Assembly (NCBI GenBank): GCA_033439685.1 | Contig: JAUEDM010000008.1 | Span: 1,860,001-1,924,000, forward strand | Length of the DNA stretch: 64,000 bases | Reading direction: 5' to 3' | Source of the DNA: Apodospora peruviana | Lineage: Eukaryota > Ascomycota > Sordariomycetes > Sordariales > Lasiosphaeriaceae | Shown here: positions 1-9,648 of the stretch, piece by piece | How the letters are laid out: each line of letters starts with the position of its first letter | Numbering within the stretch: the first letter of the stretch is position 1 | Made by a program: the position numbers and the translations under genes | The notes under the pieces: model-generated | The model's database searches: none | The model's input: only the letters and a program-made list of their open reading frames with translations | What the model was told of the DNA's origin: nothing

Positions 1-2
1 AC

Positions 3-1451
3 GGCCTGCGGATGCTGAACAACATGGCGGCTGACGGCGTGCCCGGCGTCACCCAGTGTCCCATTGCCCCGGGCCAGAGCATGACCTACAAGTTCAAGGT
101 GACCCAGTACGGTACGACGTGGTACCACAGCCACTTCAGCCTCCAGTACGCCGAGGGTCTGTACGGTGGCATGATCTTCAACGGCCCGGCAACTGCCAAC
201 TACACCCAAGACATGGGCATCATCACGCTCGGAGACTGGGGCCACACGGAAGCATTCAAACTCTGGCGGACCTCGGCAATAACCGGCAGACCTCCAACCA
301 TGGACAACTCCCTCATCAACGGCACCAACACGTATACCTGCACGGCTGCGGAAAAGGCACAAGGCAAGAAGTGCGACACACTGATCAATGGCAAACCAGC
401 CAAGAAGCTCGAAATGGTCTTCAAGAAAGGCGAGACGTACCGGCTTCGGCTCGTCAACGCGGCCACCGACGCCGTCTTCCAGTTCAGCATCGACGGGCAC
501 AAACTCAAGGTGATCGCCATGGACCTCGTCCCCATCAAGCCGTTCGAGACAGACAGCATCAAGATCCAGATGGGCCAGCGGTACGACGTGCTCGTCACGG
601 CACTAGACCAGACTGACGGCAACTTCTGGCTCCGCGGCGACCTGCTCTCGTGCGCGGGCCCCAACAACTTTAAAGCAAACGGGACCGGCATCGTGCGCTA
701 CGACGCCGGAAACACGGACTTGCCCACCACAAATCGCGGGCCCGCGCTGAGCGCTAACTGCCTCGACGAGCCGGCCACAGCCGACCGCTTGGTCCCGTAC
801 CTCTCGCTCGACGTCACGAACTTCCACATTGAGGACTCCTTCCTCGAGGGCCTCAAGAGCAACCGGACCAACAAGGTCATAGATGGTGTCACTGTCAACG
901 CCTTCCAGTGGTTTCTCAACGAGAGCAGCCTGTGGCTGAACTGGTCCGAGCCGACGCTGGACGTCATCCTCAATAACAAGAACATTTTCCCGACGCCGTA
1001 CAACGTGCGACCGGTCGGGCCCAAGGGAAGCGAGCCCGAGTGGGCCGTCATGATCATCCAGTCTAGGAACGACATAGCGGGCAACACCCAGCTCGATCAC
1101 CCGATCCACCTGCACGGCCACGACTTCTGGGTGCTGGCCTCCAAGGCAGGGAATTTCACACTTGGCGACGAGCAGTCCTTCAACACCAGGAACCCGGTGC
1201 GTCGCGACGTGGCGACGCTGCCGGCCAGAGGCTATCTGGCGATTGCGTTCCTGCTGGATAACCCGGGCGCCTGGCTCGCCCATTGCCACATTGCCTGGCA
1301 CGCCAGCCAGGGCCTGTCGCTCGAGTTTGTCGAGAGCCAGGATTCCATCAAGCCCAGCGATGCCGATAGTAAACAATTCAGGGACACGTGTGACGCTTGG
1401 AGAAAGAAGGAGCCGTCACTTCCGTGGCACCAGGAGGACTCGGGGATTTGA
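3..1451 (+). CDS. Laccase (multicopper oxidase), 5'-truncated by window edge
   Basis: This is the C-terminal 482 codons of a secreted multicopper oxidase; the reading frame is open from base 3, so the start and the first copper motif lie to the left of the window. Copper motif L2 (WYHSHFSLQ) is encoded near 121-150, L3 (HPIHLHGHDF) from 1098 and L4 (HCHIAWHAS) from 1281, so the visible T1 and T2/T3 ligands are intact. The protein ends in DSGI, matching the D-S-G-[LVI] C-terminal plug typical of ascomycete laccases. Several N-x-S/T sequons are present. No intron is needed in this part. Laccases (CAZy AA1) oxidise phenolics while reducing oxygen to water outside the cell; the natural substrate cannot be read from sequence. 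Confidence 0.93.
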   Translation, partial: GLRMLNNMAADGVPGVTQCPIAPGQSMTYKFKVTQYGTTWYHSHFSLQYAEGLYGGMIFNGPATANYTQDMGIITLGDWGHTEAFKLWRTSAITGRPPTMDNSLINGTNTYTCTAAEKAQGKKCDTLINGKPAKKLEMVFKKGETYRLRLVNAATDAVFQFSIDGHKLKVIAMDLVPIKPFETDSIKIQMGQRYDVLVTALDQTDGNFWLRGDLLSCAGPNNFKANGTGIVRYDAGNTDLPTTNRGPALSANCLDEPATADRLVPYLSLDVTNFHIEDSFLEGLKSNRTNKVIDGVTVNAFQWFLNESSLWLNWSEPTLDVILNNKNIFPTPYNVRPVGPKGSEPEWAVMIIQSRNDIAGNTQLDHPIHLHGHDFWVLASKAGNFTLGDEQSFNTRNPVRRDVATLPARGYLAIAFLLDNPGAWLAHCHIAWHASQGLSLEFVESQDSIKPSDADSKQFRDTCDAWRKKEPSLPWHQEDSGI

Positions 1452-2081
1452 CGGCGGACCGGAGTTGGTGTCGAAGAATTGCTTTCATTTCCGTGTCTGT
1501 ATTTTATCTTCTTCTTTGTATAAGCTTGTGTTCTTGTTCTTGTACCTTCTTGTACCATTGTTGCTCGGTTGAGTTGTAGAGGGGATCATGGACGGGACGT
1601 TGGCGAATTTTGCTTTTGAACAAAAATTTCAGGAGAGAAAAGAAAACAGTTGGGATCCAATTGGATACCAGAGGTACTTAGACTTGGCTTTTTGGGGAAT
1701 ATACAAACCGCTCACGCTTATTAGCGAAAATTAGGCGTTCCAGACTGGGTGATATATGATCGGATTCCAGATGAGACGGTGATGTGCGGGAGGATTCCCA
1801 GGCGTCCCAAGCCCTGAACCTTGTGATGAATAACCCTGACTGACCCTAGCTGTTTGTCGTGCCCGCGCCCGCGGCACGTGCCCAGCCCTTGGCGGATTGG
1901 AGCTCGGAGGAGCTTGGCCGAAGCTTGGACTCTTTCGCATCTCAAAGCCAAGCTTCCAGTTCCAACCATGGCAACAAAAACTTCGATTGGGCAATTCAGA
2001 TTCCACATGAACTTGAAGCCATAGACCACATCAATTGATTCTAGACGACCGACACCGTTCCCGATACACTCCAATGCCCCA
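1452..2081. other. Intergenic: laccase 3' region and GatB promoter
   Basis: There is a T/C-rich stretch just after the laccase stop (about 1480-1575), consistent with a 3' untranslated region. A CACGTG E-box-like hexamer lies near 1875. No gene is supported here. Confidence 0.5.
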
Positions 2082-3944
2082 ATGACGCGCATTTCCACCG
2101 CCGAACTCAGCGGATACTTGCTAAGCGGCCGACTCGGCCGCCGGGGTTGTCTAATCGCCCGCCGAATTCCCTTCCTCATTCGACCGGCTTCGAAGTTCCA
2201 AGCTCGACCACATTTTACAAAGATCCAAGACGATAAGTCTCGGACGCCGCCGACCCCCCCTCGCGTACCTTTTCGCAAGCAACAAAAGGACCAGGCAAAG
2301 ACAGCCAAAGTCCACAGCGAAAAGAAGAAGAAGAATGCCAACAAGCAAACAGTGCCCGGGTGGGAGCTGACCGTCGGCATCGAGATCCACGCCCAGCTCA
2401 ACACCGCCCGCAAGCTCTTCTCCCCCGCCGCAACCTCCTTCAACGACATGCCCAACAGCCATGTAGCCCTCTTCGACGTCGCCATGCCCGGCTCGCAGCC
2501 TGCCTTCCAGCCCGAGACCCTCATCCCCGCCGTGCGCGCCGCCCTGGCCCTCGGGTGCACCGTCTCCCGCGTCAGCCGCTTTGATCGCAAGCACTACTTC
2601 CACTGGGACCAGCCGGCCGGCTACCAGATCACCCAATACTACGAGCCGTTTGCCAAGGGCGGCCGCCTCGAGCTCCGCGCGAGAGACGGGATCGCGGCCG
2701 AGGAACCGCCCGACGGCGTAACCGTCAGCATCAAGCAGGTGCAGATGGAGCAGGACACGGGCAAGACCAGCGCGCAGCCTGACGAGGTGCATTGGATCGA
2801 CTTCAACCGCGCCGGTGCGCCGCTAATCGAGATCATCACGGAGCCCGAGATCCACCACCCCGCCACCGCGGCCGCCTTCGTGCGCAAGGTGCAGATGCTG
2901 CTCCACGCCGTCAACGCGTGCGTCTCGGGCATGGAGACGGGCGGTCTGCGCGCCGACGTGAATGTTTCGGTCAGGAGGTCTGGCGAGGAAACGCTCGGCA
3001 CGCGGACGGAGATCAAAAATCTGAGCAGCTTTAAGGCCGTCGAGGACGCCATCATCGCCGAACGGGACCGCCAGATCGCGCTCCTCGAGGCTGGCGGCGT
3101 CGTCGAGGGAGAAACCCGCGGCTGGTCCCTGGGCAGCACCGAGACCCGCCGGCTCCGCGGCAAGGAGGGCGAGGTCGACTACCGGTACATGCCCGACCCG
3201 GACCTGGGTCCTGTTGTTGTTGACGACGCGCTCGTGCGGCACCTCGCCGAGACGATGGGCACCTTTCCCGACGTCGAGATCGACCAGCTGGTCGGCAACT
3301 ACGGGCTGAGCACCAAGGACGCGCTCTCGCTGATGCTCCTCGACAACGGGGCGCGGGTCCAGTACTTTTACAATGTTCTCGATGCGCTTGAGGCTAGGCT
3401 TGGCGGGACCGAAGGCAGTAGCAAACAGTACGCCCGGCTCGCGGCCAATTGGTGTCTACACGAGTTGGGCAAGCTCACCGAGCTGGCTAGCGACCTGCAG
3501 ATGACGCCCGAGGGCGACTCGGGCGCTGTTCCCTCGTCCGAGCTGGCTGACATCCTCGCCCATCTGCACAGGAGAGAAATCACGGCCAAAATTGCCAAAG
3601 AGCTGCTCTGGCGGGTGTTCCGCGCAGAAATTACAAGGACCGGCGTTACGCAGACGATTGATTCTTTGGGCCTGTGGTTTCATGAGCTCACGGAGGAAGA
3701 GTACGCTGCGCTCGCGGACGAGGCGTTTCAACCCGAGCAACATGTTGTCAAGGAGTTTGTGCGGTTCCGCGAGGGGAAAGCTAAAGGCTACCCGAATGGG
3801 AAGCTGATGTTTCTGGTGGGCCGGATGATGATGGGTGGACCGACGGAGAGGATGGATCCGGCGGTGGCGGAGAGGGTAATGAGGACCAGGATGGAGGAGG
3901 TCTATGTCCCGGCGGCGATTGCCGGTGCTTCTGAGGGGAAGTAA
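2082..3944 (+). CDS. PET112: Glutamyl-tRNA(Gln) amidotransferase subunit B, mitochondrial
   Basis: This 620-aa protein has no intron. After a basic, Arg/Lys-rich N-terminal stretch of about 95 residues that fits a mitochondrial presequence, the GatB family begins with VGIEIHAQL. Further family blocks follow (KHYFHWDQPAGYQIT, MEQDTGK, DFNRAGAPLIEI, DVNVSVR, EIKNLSS, DYRYMPDPDL), and then the helical and YqeY-like tail (KGYPNGKLMFLVG...MMGG). In mitochondria GatB works in the GatCAB/GatFAB complex, which amidates Glu-tRNA(Gln) to Gln-tRNA(Gln). The ATG at 2082 gives a full-length product. It lies next to secreted oxidases without any obvious functional link. Confidence 0.96.
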   Translation: MTRISTAELSGYLLSGRLGRRGCLIARRIPFLIRPASKFQARPHFTKIQDDKSRTPPTPPRVPFRKQQKDQAKTAKVHSEKKKKNANKQTVPGWELTVGIEIHAQLNTARKLFSPAATSFNDMPNSHVALFDVAMPGSQPAFQPETLIPAVRAALALGCTVSRVSRFDRKHYFHWDQPAGYQITQYYEPFAKGGRLELRARDGIAAEEPPDGVTVSIKQVQMEQDTGKTSAQPDEVHWIDFNRAGAPLIEIITEPEIHHPATAAAFVRKVQMLLHAVNACVSGMETGGLRADVNVSVRRSGEETLGTRTEIKNLSSFKAVEDAIIAERDRQIALLEAGGVVEGETRGWSLGSTETRRLRGKEGEVDYRYMPDPDLGPVVVDDALVRHLAETMGTFPDVEIDQLVGNYGLSTKDALSLMLLDNGARVQYFYNVLDALEARLGGTEGSSKQYARLAANWCLHELGKLTELASDLQMTPEGDSGAVPSSELADILAHLHRREITAKIAKELLWRVFRAEITRTGVTQTIDSLGLWFHELTEEEYAALADEAFQPEQHVVKEFVRFREGKAKGYPNGKLMFLVGRMMMGGPTERMDPAVAERVMRTRMEEVYVPAAIAGASEGK

Positions 3945-4416
3945 GTCGGCCCGCTTTGGGGAGAGATGAGTTGCGTGGGTCGCTGTATCATATGAGTGTT
4001 CATGTTATTGTGCGGTAGATTATCAGACATCAAGTGGCAAGTTATTGACTGGAAACCGTTTGCCTGGTCGGGCCTGGCAGGTCGGGGTCTATAAGCCGCA
4101 AGCACAGAGGTCACCCGATATAGGAGTTGGCCAGCGCGGATGTAGTTCATCTCCCCCTTTTACCGGATGTTACCATTCACTGGCTCAAGAAACTCCTCGG
4201 CTTATCTATGGAACACACGAATTCCGTTGTTGTTCCTCTGAACGTCGTGAGTTCGATCCGTTCCCGAGGATTGGTCCAACCATTACTTTAAGAGTCTTCA
4301 TTCAGTTCCCGTCATGAATGACCACATGGGACGAATGGATCACTGAAAACATTTGATTCCCACAAGAGTAAATAACTGCCTAGGTAGGTACCTACTTAAG
4401 TACTGCCATATCTATA
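3945..4416. other. Convergent intergenic region
   Basis: This is the space between the 3' ends of GatB (+) and the PQ-loop gene (-). It contains a TAGGTAGGTACCTA motif near 4381-4396, one of the dispersed palindromes of this window. No gene is supported. Confidence 0.5.
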
Positions 4417-5361
4417 TTAGTTCGCCAGGAGCGGACTTGTCTCATCAAGCCCCGCCGCTCCGTGTGTTCGCCTCTCCGCCCGCGACCTCCCGAGCGTGTA
4501 GATCAACAAGATGAGCTGCGCCAAGGCAAACAGTAAGCAGTTGATGGCGCAGTGGCCGACATACTCGTACCACTCGATCCACGAAGAGACGTCGATGGAC
4601 ATCCTGTACAGCCACGAGATGCCAACCAGAGTGAAAACCACTGCCTGGACGGCCAGCCCAGAGATGCTCAGCGCCCGAGGGACGGGCTGGTCTCGCATTG
4701 CCAGTAACTGGAACAGTAGAGAGACGGGGAAGACGCCCGCGGTGACGAACCAGTTGACGTAAAGACAGTGCCACGAGATGAACATGCTCGGGTACCAGTC
4801 GTGCTCGCGGACATGTTTGGACGTCCAGAGAGCGATTTGGAGCAGGGTGAACAAGGCAAAAACGATATAAGCTACGACGACAAAACACTTCTCGCCGAAG
4901 GTACGGGTGCCGCTGGGGTATATGAGGCATACCAGAAGCCTAGGTAGTAGGGGTCGATCGTTAGCCCTGGGCCATTCTAGAGGGTGTTGGGGATGCAAGC
5001 GGGGGTTTCACATACAAGGCACTGCTGAATACCAGATAAACCAAGACCTGGGCGAGATTGAGGTAGGCTCCTAGATCAGGGGGTGTGGGTACGACGGTGT
5101 CGGGGTAGAGGTGGTTGAATTCAAAGTGGGCTGCGTAGATGGTGAATTGTTCGATGGCAGAGGCGGCACTGAGGAATAGGTAGACGAGGGAGATGCCCGT
5201 TGCATTTCGACGCGTCACGACGCGATGGAGTTGTGGGTAGTATGAGATGGCAGTTAAGGCGACCAAGACACTTGATGAATTCATTAGTATTGAGAATGGC
5301 TGGTTCAGGATGGGAATGAACTCAAAACATACCCTCTGATGAGGTTGTCAACGGCAGCCAT
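4417..5361 (-). CDS. PQ-loop repeat membrane protein
   Basis: Three exons are inferred: 5361-5333, 5270-5016 and 4939-4417. Donors are GTATGT in both introns, acceptors are CAAG and CTAG, and phases are continuous, giving 268 aa. The N-terminal part carries a PQ-loop signature (YYPQLHRVVTRRNATGISL), followed by several hydrophobic segments. The protein ends ETSPLLAN, an acidic dileucine-like signal often found on vacuolar membrane proteins. PQ-loop proteins include lysosomal/vacuolar cystine and cationic amino-acid transporters and other seven-helix families. Only one clear PQ motif is visible, so substrate and exact subfamily are unknown. The first exon is only 29 nt but is fixed by the ATG, the donor and the phase. 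Confidence 0.8.
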
Positions 5362-6491
5362 GTTGATGCCGACTGTGTAGAGGTAGTATGGTGTGTTAGG
5401 GACCGAGAGTTGTGGTGACTTTTTTCAGATGCGGGAAAGGCGAAAAGGACTTTGCTTCAATGAAGCATCAATCTACCGGTCTGCAGTTATAAATATTGCA
5501 GAGCGTGAGCTTGGATGTCTTGAATGGTTATTGGAGCCTAGGAAGCTGTGGAAAGAATGGTTCAATGTGACGGAACCCAAGCTCAAAATAGCTGATGGTA
5601 AAAACGATCCCAGGTGGCCCGTTGTTGGGTCGTGGTGACAGATCATGACGCTGAGCCGCACGCGCAACGCTGTCCATCACATGTCGTGGGCTGGGAGCTG
5701 CCCGGCCGCCGGTTTTCTACGTAGGTACCTGACATTGTTTGTTGGGGGGGGGGGGTCAAACTACCGGTAGTAACTTTATTGGGTTGGTTGGCCAGCGGGC
5801 AAGCAGCCGGGCTTAAACTTTAACCCAACCGAGCTGACCCGGTGGGCAGTGTGAACCAGTCAGACCACCTGAAAGGATTCATCCCGTGTTCTCCGGCAGC
5901 TCAGCGGCCTGGGCTGCGATAAGTATTGGGGGCCAGAGGAGCCACATCAGCATGGCCAACCACATCAAGGCTGATACATTTAAGCCACATCAAGGAGTGA
6001 TGATTTAATAAATCTATGGCCTATGGGCTTCACCGTCTCCGCCGCCTATTGGTTATTAGAGATCATGGATTTATGCGATCCGGCCGGGCCGTATTCCAGG
6101 TTGCACGTTTCAGAACTACAATGTTAGCGGCTAGGGAATCCTCAGACTTATTAGTCGTATAACCGACCTCCAAGGCGAACTAAAACAAGATCTAGTACCT
6201 TTTACTACGCAGAGCAGTAATTACAACGCCGCTCAAGGCTTACCAGAACCAGACATATTACACGAGGGGGAGAAGGCGGCCACCGCCATGCAGGGCAGAG
6301 GCGTCTAGCAATAGCCTCAACGAGGTGGTGGTTACCTCAGCTTATGATGATCACCCAAGCGCCGAGGCAGAGCACTGAAGATATCCTAGTAATTATCCAT
6401 ACTAGAGATAAAAAAAAAAGGGATATATAGTTCCTTGACCAGCCACTTGTAGCCCCTACTGAGTCGAATCATTACCCCTTTCCCGCGCTTC
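5362..6491. other. Divergent intergenic region with G12 tract and short relic-like open frame
   Basis: This is the shared upstream space of the PQ-loop gene (-) and the SGNH gene (+). It holds a 12-base G run (5744-5755) and a GTAGGTACCT motif near 5721. A 57-codon open stretch at 6135-6308 (+), with peptides such as LQGELKQDL and GLPEPDILHEG, reads like coding sequence but has no start, and may be a relic. An ATATATA box at 6423-6429 lies about 65 bp before the SGNH start. Confidence 0.4.
6423..6429 (+). promoter_or_regulatory. TATA-like box of the SGNH hydrolase gene
   Basis: An ATATATA element sits about 65 bp upstream of the ATG at 6492. The assignment rests on position and sequence only. 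Confidence 0.4.
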
Positions 6492-8479
6492 ATGGGTGTT
6501 TTCAACTTTCTACCATTCAGCATGAAGTCAAAATCTAATCCCCTTTATCTCGCTGTGGGTGCTCTGCTACTAAGGCAGTCAACGGCATACCCACAGCCTA
6601 AACCATCCCAGCAAAGTCCGCATCATCATGGTGCAATTCAAGCCAGAAACCCCGGTGACCACGAGTGGTGGCCCATCAAGAAGGACAGGACATACATAGC
6701 CTTTGGCGACTCATACGCTGCCGGCATGGGCGCCGGCGACACTGAGTACTGGACCTCGGCGTGCCGGAGAGGCGAGAACAACTTTGGCAACCAGCTGAAT
6801 CTCGAGGCCAAAAACTACCACGGCATCGGACACAAGTTCGACCACGGCTACTGCTCCGGGGACACCACCATCGGCGCAAACCGCCAGCTCGACGAGTGGA
6901 AGAACCAAAAGGACGCCACGCTGGTGACGCTCTCGGTCGGCGGCAATGACCTCAACTTTGCCAAGATTGCCGAGCACTGCATCATCACGCCCGATGGCGC
7001 CCAGAAGTCCAAAGACGAATGCCCCAAGTTCCTGGCCGCGGCCGACGACGCCGTCAAAGCCACAGGAGAGGGCTCGCTCCGCGAAAAGTTCAAGTCCATC
7101 TACAAAAGAGTCTTTGAGCTGGGCAGCGACGACGTGCAGCTCTACGTGACTGGATACCCGACCTTCTTCAACGAAAAGACGGACTGGTGCGACAAGGTTA
7201 CCTTCTATTTTTGGGATCCCAAGCACTACGATAACCCGGAGGACTGCAAGGACAACAAGTGCGTCTTCTTGACAAAAGACCTCCGGAAGACGCTCAACGA
7301 CAAGCAGCGGGCCCTCAACTCGCTGATCGAAGCCGTCGTCAAGGAGGTCAACGACGATCTAAAGTTCGAGAAGCCACGGGCTTTCTTTGTCAACACCGAC
7401 GCCGTCTTTGAGGGAAAGAGGTGGTGCGAGCAAGGGGTCGAGGAACCTGCCGACCAGAACGTCAACGAGTGGTTCTTCCTGAGCAGCTGGCCCGATGTTT
7501 TGTGGAAGCGCCCGCCTCGCCCTGGCCAGCCGCATGAAAAGCGCCAAGACGCCGAGACCGGCATGGAAGGCGAGATTCAGAATCTCGAGGCGAATGAACA
7601 GAGTCATAGAGACGAGGTTCTTGTCCCGGAGGCGTGTACTACCGGTGTTGTCGCCGCTGGTCAGGTTAGTCTTAGGATCCAGACTGGGATTCACCATGGC
7701 AAAAGCTAGTCTAACCCCCAAGAATAATAGGTTCTCCGAGACCCCAAGGACGACGGCGAAGGCATGCGTGACTGGGTCTGCATGGCACAAGCCCACAAGG
7801 ACGACTTTGACGCGAGCCACGTGCACAGCTGGCTGCCCAACTCGTGGACCAAGACCTTCCACCCCCGTAGCATCGGCCAGTCGGCCATCATGCTCGCCAT
7901 CATCAAAAAGTTTGACGAAGCCAATAACAACGGTAACAATCCGGGCTCTGGCGAGGCTAAATTTGGCAAATTTAGCGAGCGTTGTAAAGACGTACGTTCT
8001 TTTCCTCTGGCACCCCTTTTTTTTTTCTCGTACGACTGAATGAGACTGACGAACTTTGTTCAAAGTGGTCGATCAAGGATGACCATCTCGTGGTGGCTAC
8101 CTGCACAGACAAGGACGGCAACGAGAAGAAGACCCAGGAAGACATGAATCTTTGCCTCCACTACGACAACGGCGGCCTGAACCCGCTGGAAGAGTAAGTT
8201 TATATACCTACCTACCTACCTGCCTACCTACTTCAGAATAATCCGTAATGTTAACCTCCCTGTTCGTGTAGTGGGCAGTTTGGGAAGGACTGTGAGAGTT
8301 GTTTCTTTAATGAACCGTTCAAGGGTTCGACGCCTGCTATGCTCTCAAAACTCTGGTGTATTTGCAAGAACGGGAATGATCCCATGTCTAAGAATCCATT
8401 CGCTGATCTAGATATCGCGCTGAGGATCCAGGACGATGGATTTATGAACTGCCTTGGTCATATCAGCGCTCCAGCGTAG
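6492..8479 (+). CDS. Secreted SGNH/GDSL hydrolase with C-terminal cyanovirin-N-like (CVNH) domain
   Basis: Four exons are inferred (6492-7664, 7731-7991, 8066-8193, 8272-8479) with consistent phases, giving 589 aa. A second ATG at 6522 would place a signal peptide (MKSKS...LYLAVGALLL) right at the N-terminus. The SGNH fold is marked by AFGDSYAAG (nucleophile Ser near residue 74), SVGGND (block III) and a late DASHVH...KTFHP segment that can supply the catalytic His. Residues about 471-586 form two imperfect repeats resembling CVNH. The first runs FSERCKDWSI, LVVATCTDKDG, MNLCLHYDNGGL; the second runs FGKDCESCFF, LWCICKNG, ADLDIALRIQDDG. CVNH domains bind mannose-rich glycans, so a secreted esterase aimed at glycans or cell walls is inferred. 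The substrate is unknown. Confidence 0.85.
8206..8231 (+). repeat. (TACC)n tetranucleotide run in an intron
   Basis: A run of TACC/TGCC units lies in the third intron of the SGNH gene, just after the GTAAGT donor at 8194. It resembles the TACC-rich motifs seen between genes in this window. Confidence 0.8.
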
Positions 8480-9648
8480 GTTCAAGTTGACTTGGACTTT
8501 AGAGACTTTTGGACTTTATGGCGTTATGGGAGGTTTTGCCGACACATGTAGTTTTAATGGTGGTTTGTAAGATTAGGGGGATTGCAAGTTGTTTCACTCG
8601 GTATTGAGAGACTCGGTTGTTGAATACCATTTTTTTTTTTTTTTTTCTTTCATACAAGATCTCTTGATAAAATTATTACCCGGGAAGATATAAGTAAGCG
8701 CGCAAATGTGTGATTGGTCATAGGTGAGATTGGCTGTTTGTGCTTGTATTTTAGCAGCACGGAAAGACTGCTGTTCCTCCAACTGCTTTCCATCTTTTAT
8801 TACCGCTTGTTGGAACACATTTCCTGTATTAATACGATATTTATGACCCACCTTGAACCTGGACGTGAACCAACGTCGATCTGGTATCTTGAGTCTATCA
8901 TCCAACGTGAGGAATGTGGAGTTGGCAGTTGTTCATGTGTGATCCGAAGTCTGCAATCCGATTAAAACGGCCATCCACCGAAAAAGTTCAATTCCTTTTG
9001 GTACTTTTACTGATGACGTCGGAAGGTATCTTACCTAGGTACCTACTGGAGGTACATTAGGTAGCTGCATTTGAAGATGGCAAGCACGATCCGTCACGGC
9101 GCGTCCATTTCCGCAGCACCCGACCCAACGCTTCGTGGAAGGCGTTCCGTTTGTCCGCCCATCATAGTGGATTTTCCGGGTAGACTTCTTTTCTTCTCCT
9201 CATCATCCTTACGTCTTACCTCCTACATCCTCTATCCTACATCCTGCAATCAATTCTTTTGGTCGAGACACCACACATCCCCTTCACCACCTTAGTTAAA
9301 TTGCAGCCCAGAAAACAACGTGCCAGACGACTCGGAGTTGAGTGCAACCTCACACGCCAACGACATCAAGTTCTCGTTTACGACAACCACACATACTACC
9401 AGGTTACCTACCTTATCTACTATCGGTCATCGGACGTGTTGGTTGGAGACTGAGGCAAAAGTGCTAGCACATTCAGCCACTGCAGAGAGATGCCTGGCCC
9501 GCCCATTCGTTCTCAAGCTCAGCCACCCCCGCGTGTTTGCCGCCTAATCTTTTTCTACGTCGTCGTGGATCGATCGAGCCTGTCATGTCGACCAACTTCT
9601 CCACCGCACTCGATGATCAGATAAGATATCCAAGTTTGTCGCACCGTG
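8480..9648. other. Intergenic region, nothing coding recognised
   Basis: A long T run lies near 8631-8646. TACCTAGGTACCTA-type motifs lie near 9033-9062. CT-rich sequence near 9180-9240 may belong to the promoter of the next gene. No ORF here has an ATG and a protein-like composition. Confidence 0.5.

Noticed and set aside
603..1376. 257-aa open frame on the minus strand within the laccase
   Set aside because: It is the complement of well-conserved laccase motifs and its composition is that of an antisense shadow in GC-rich coding DNA.
4240..4275. tRNA-like T-loop (GAGTTCGATCC)
   Set aside because: The flanking bases do not pair into a T stem and no acceptor or anticodon arm could be drawn.
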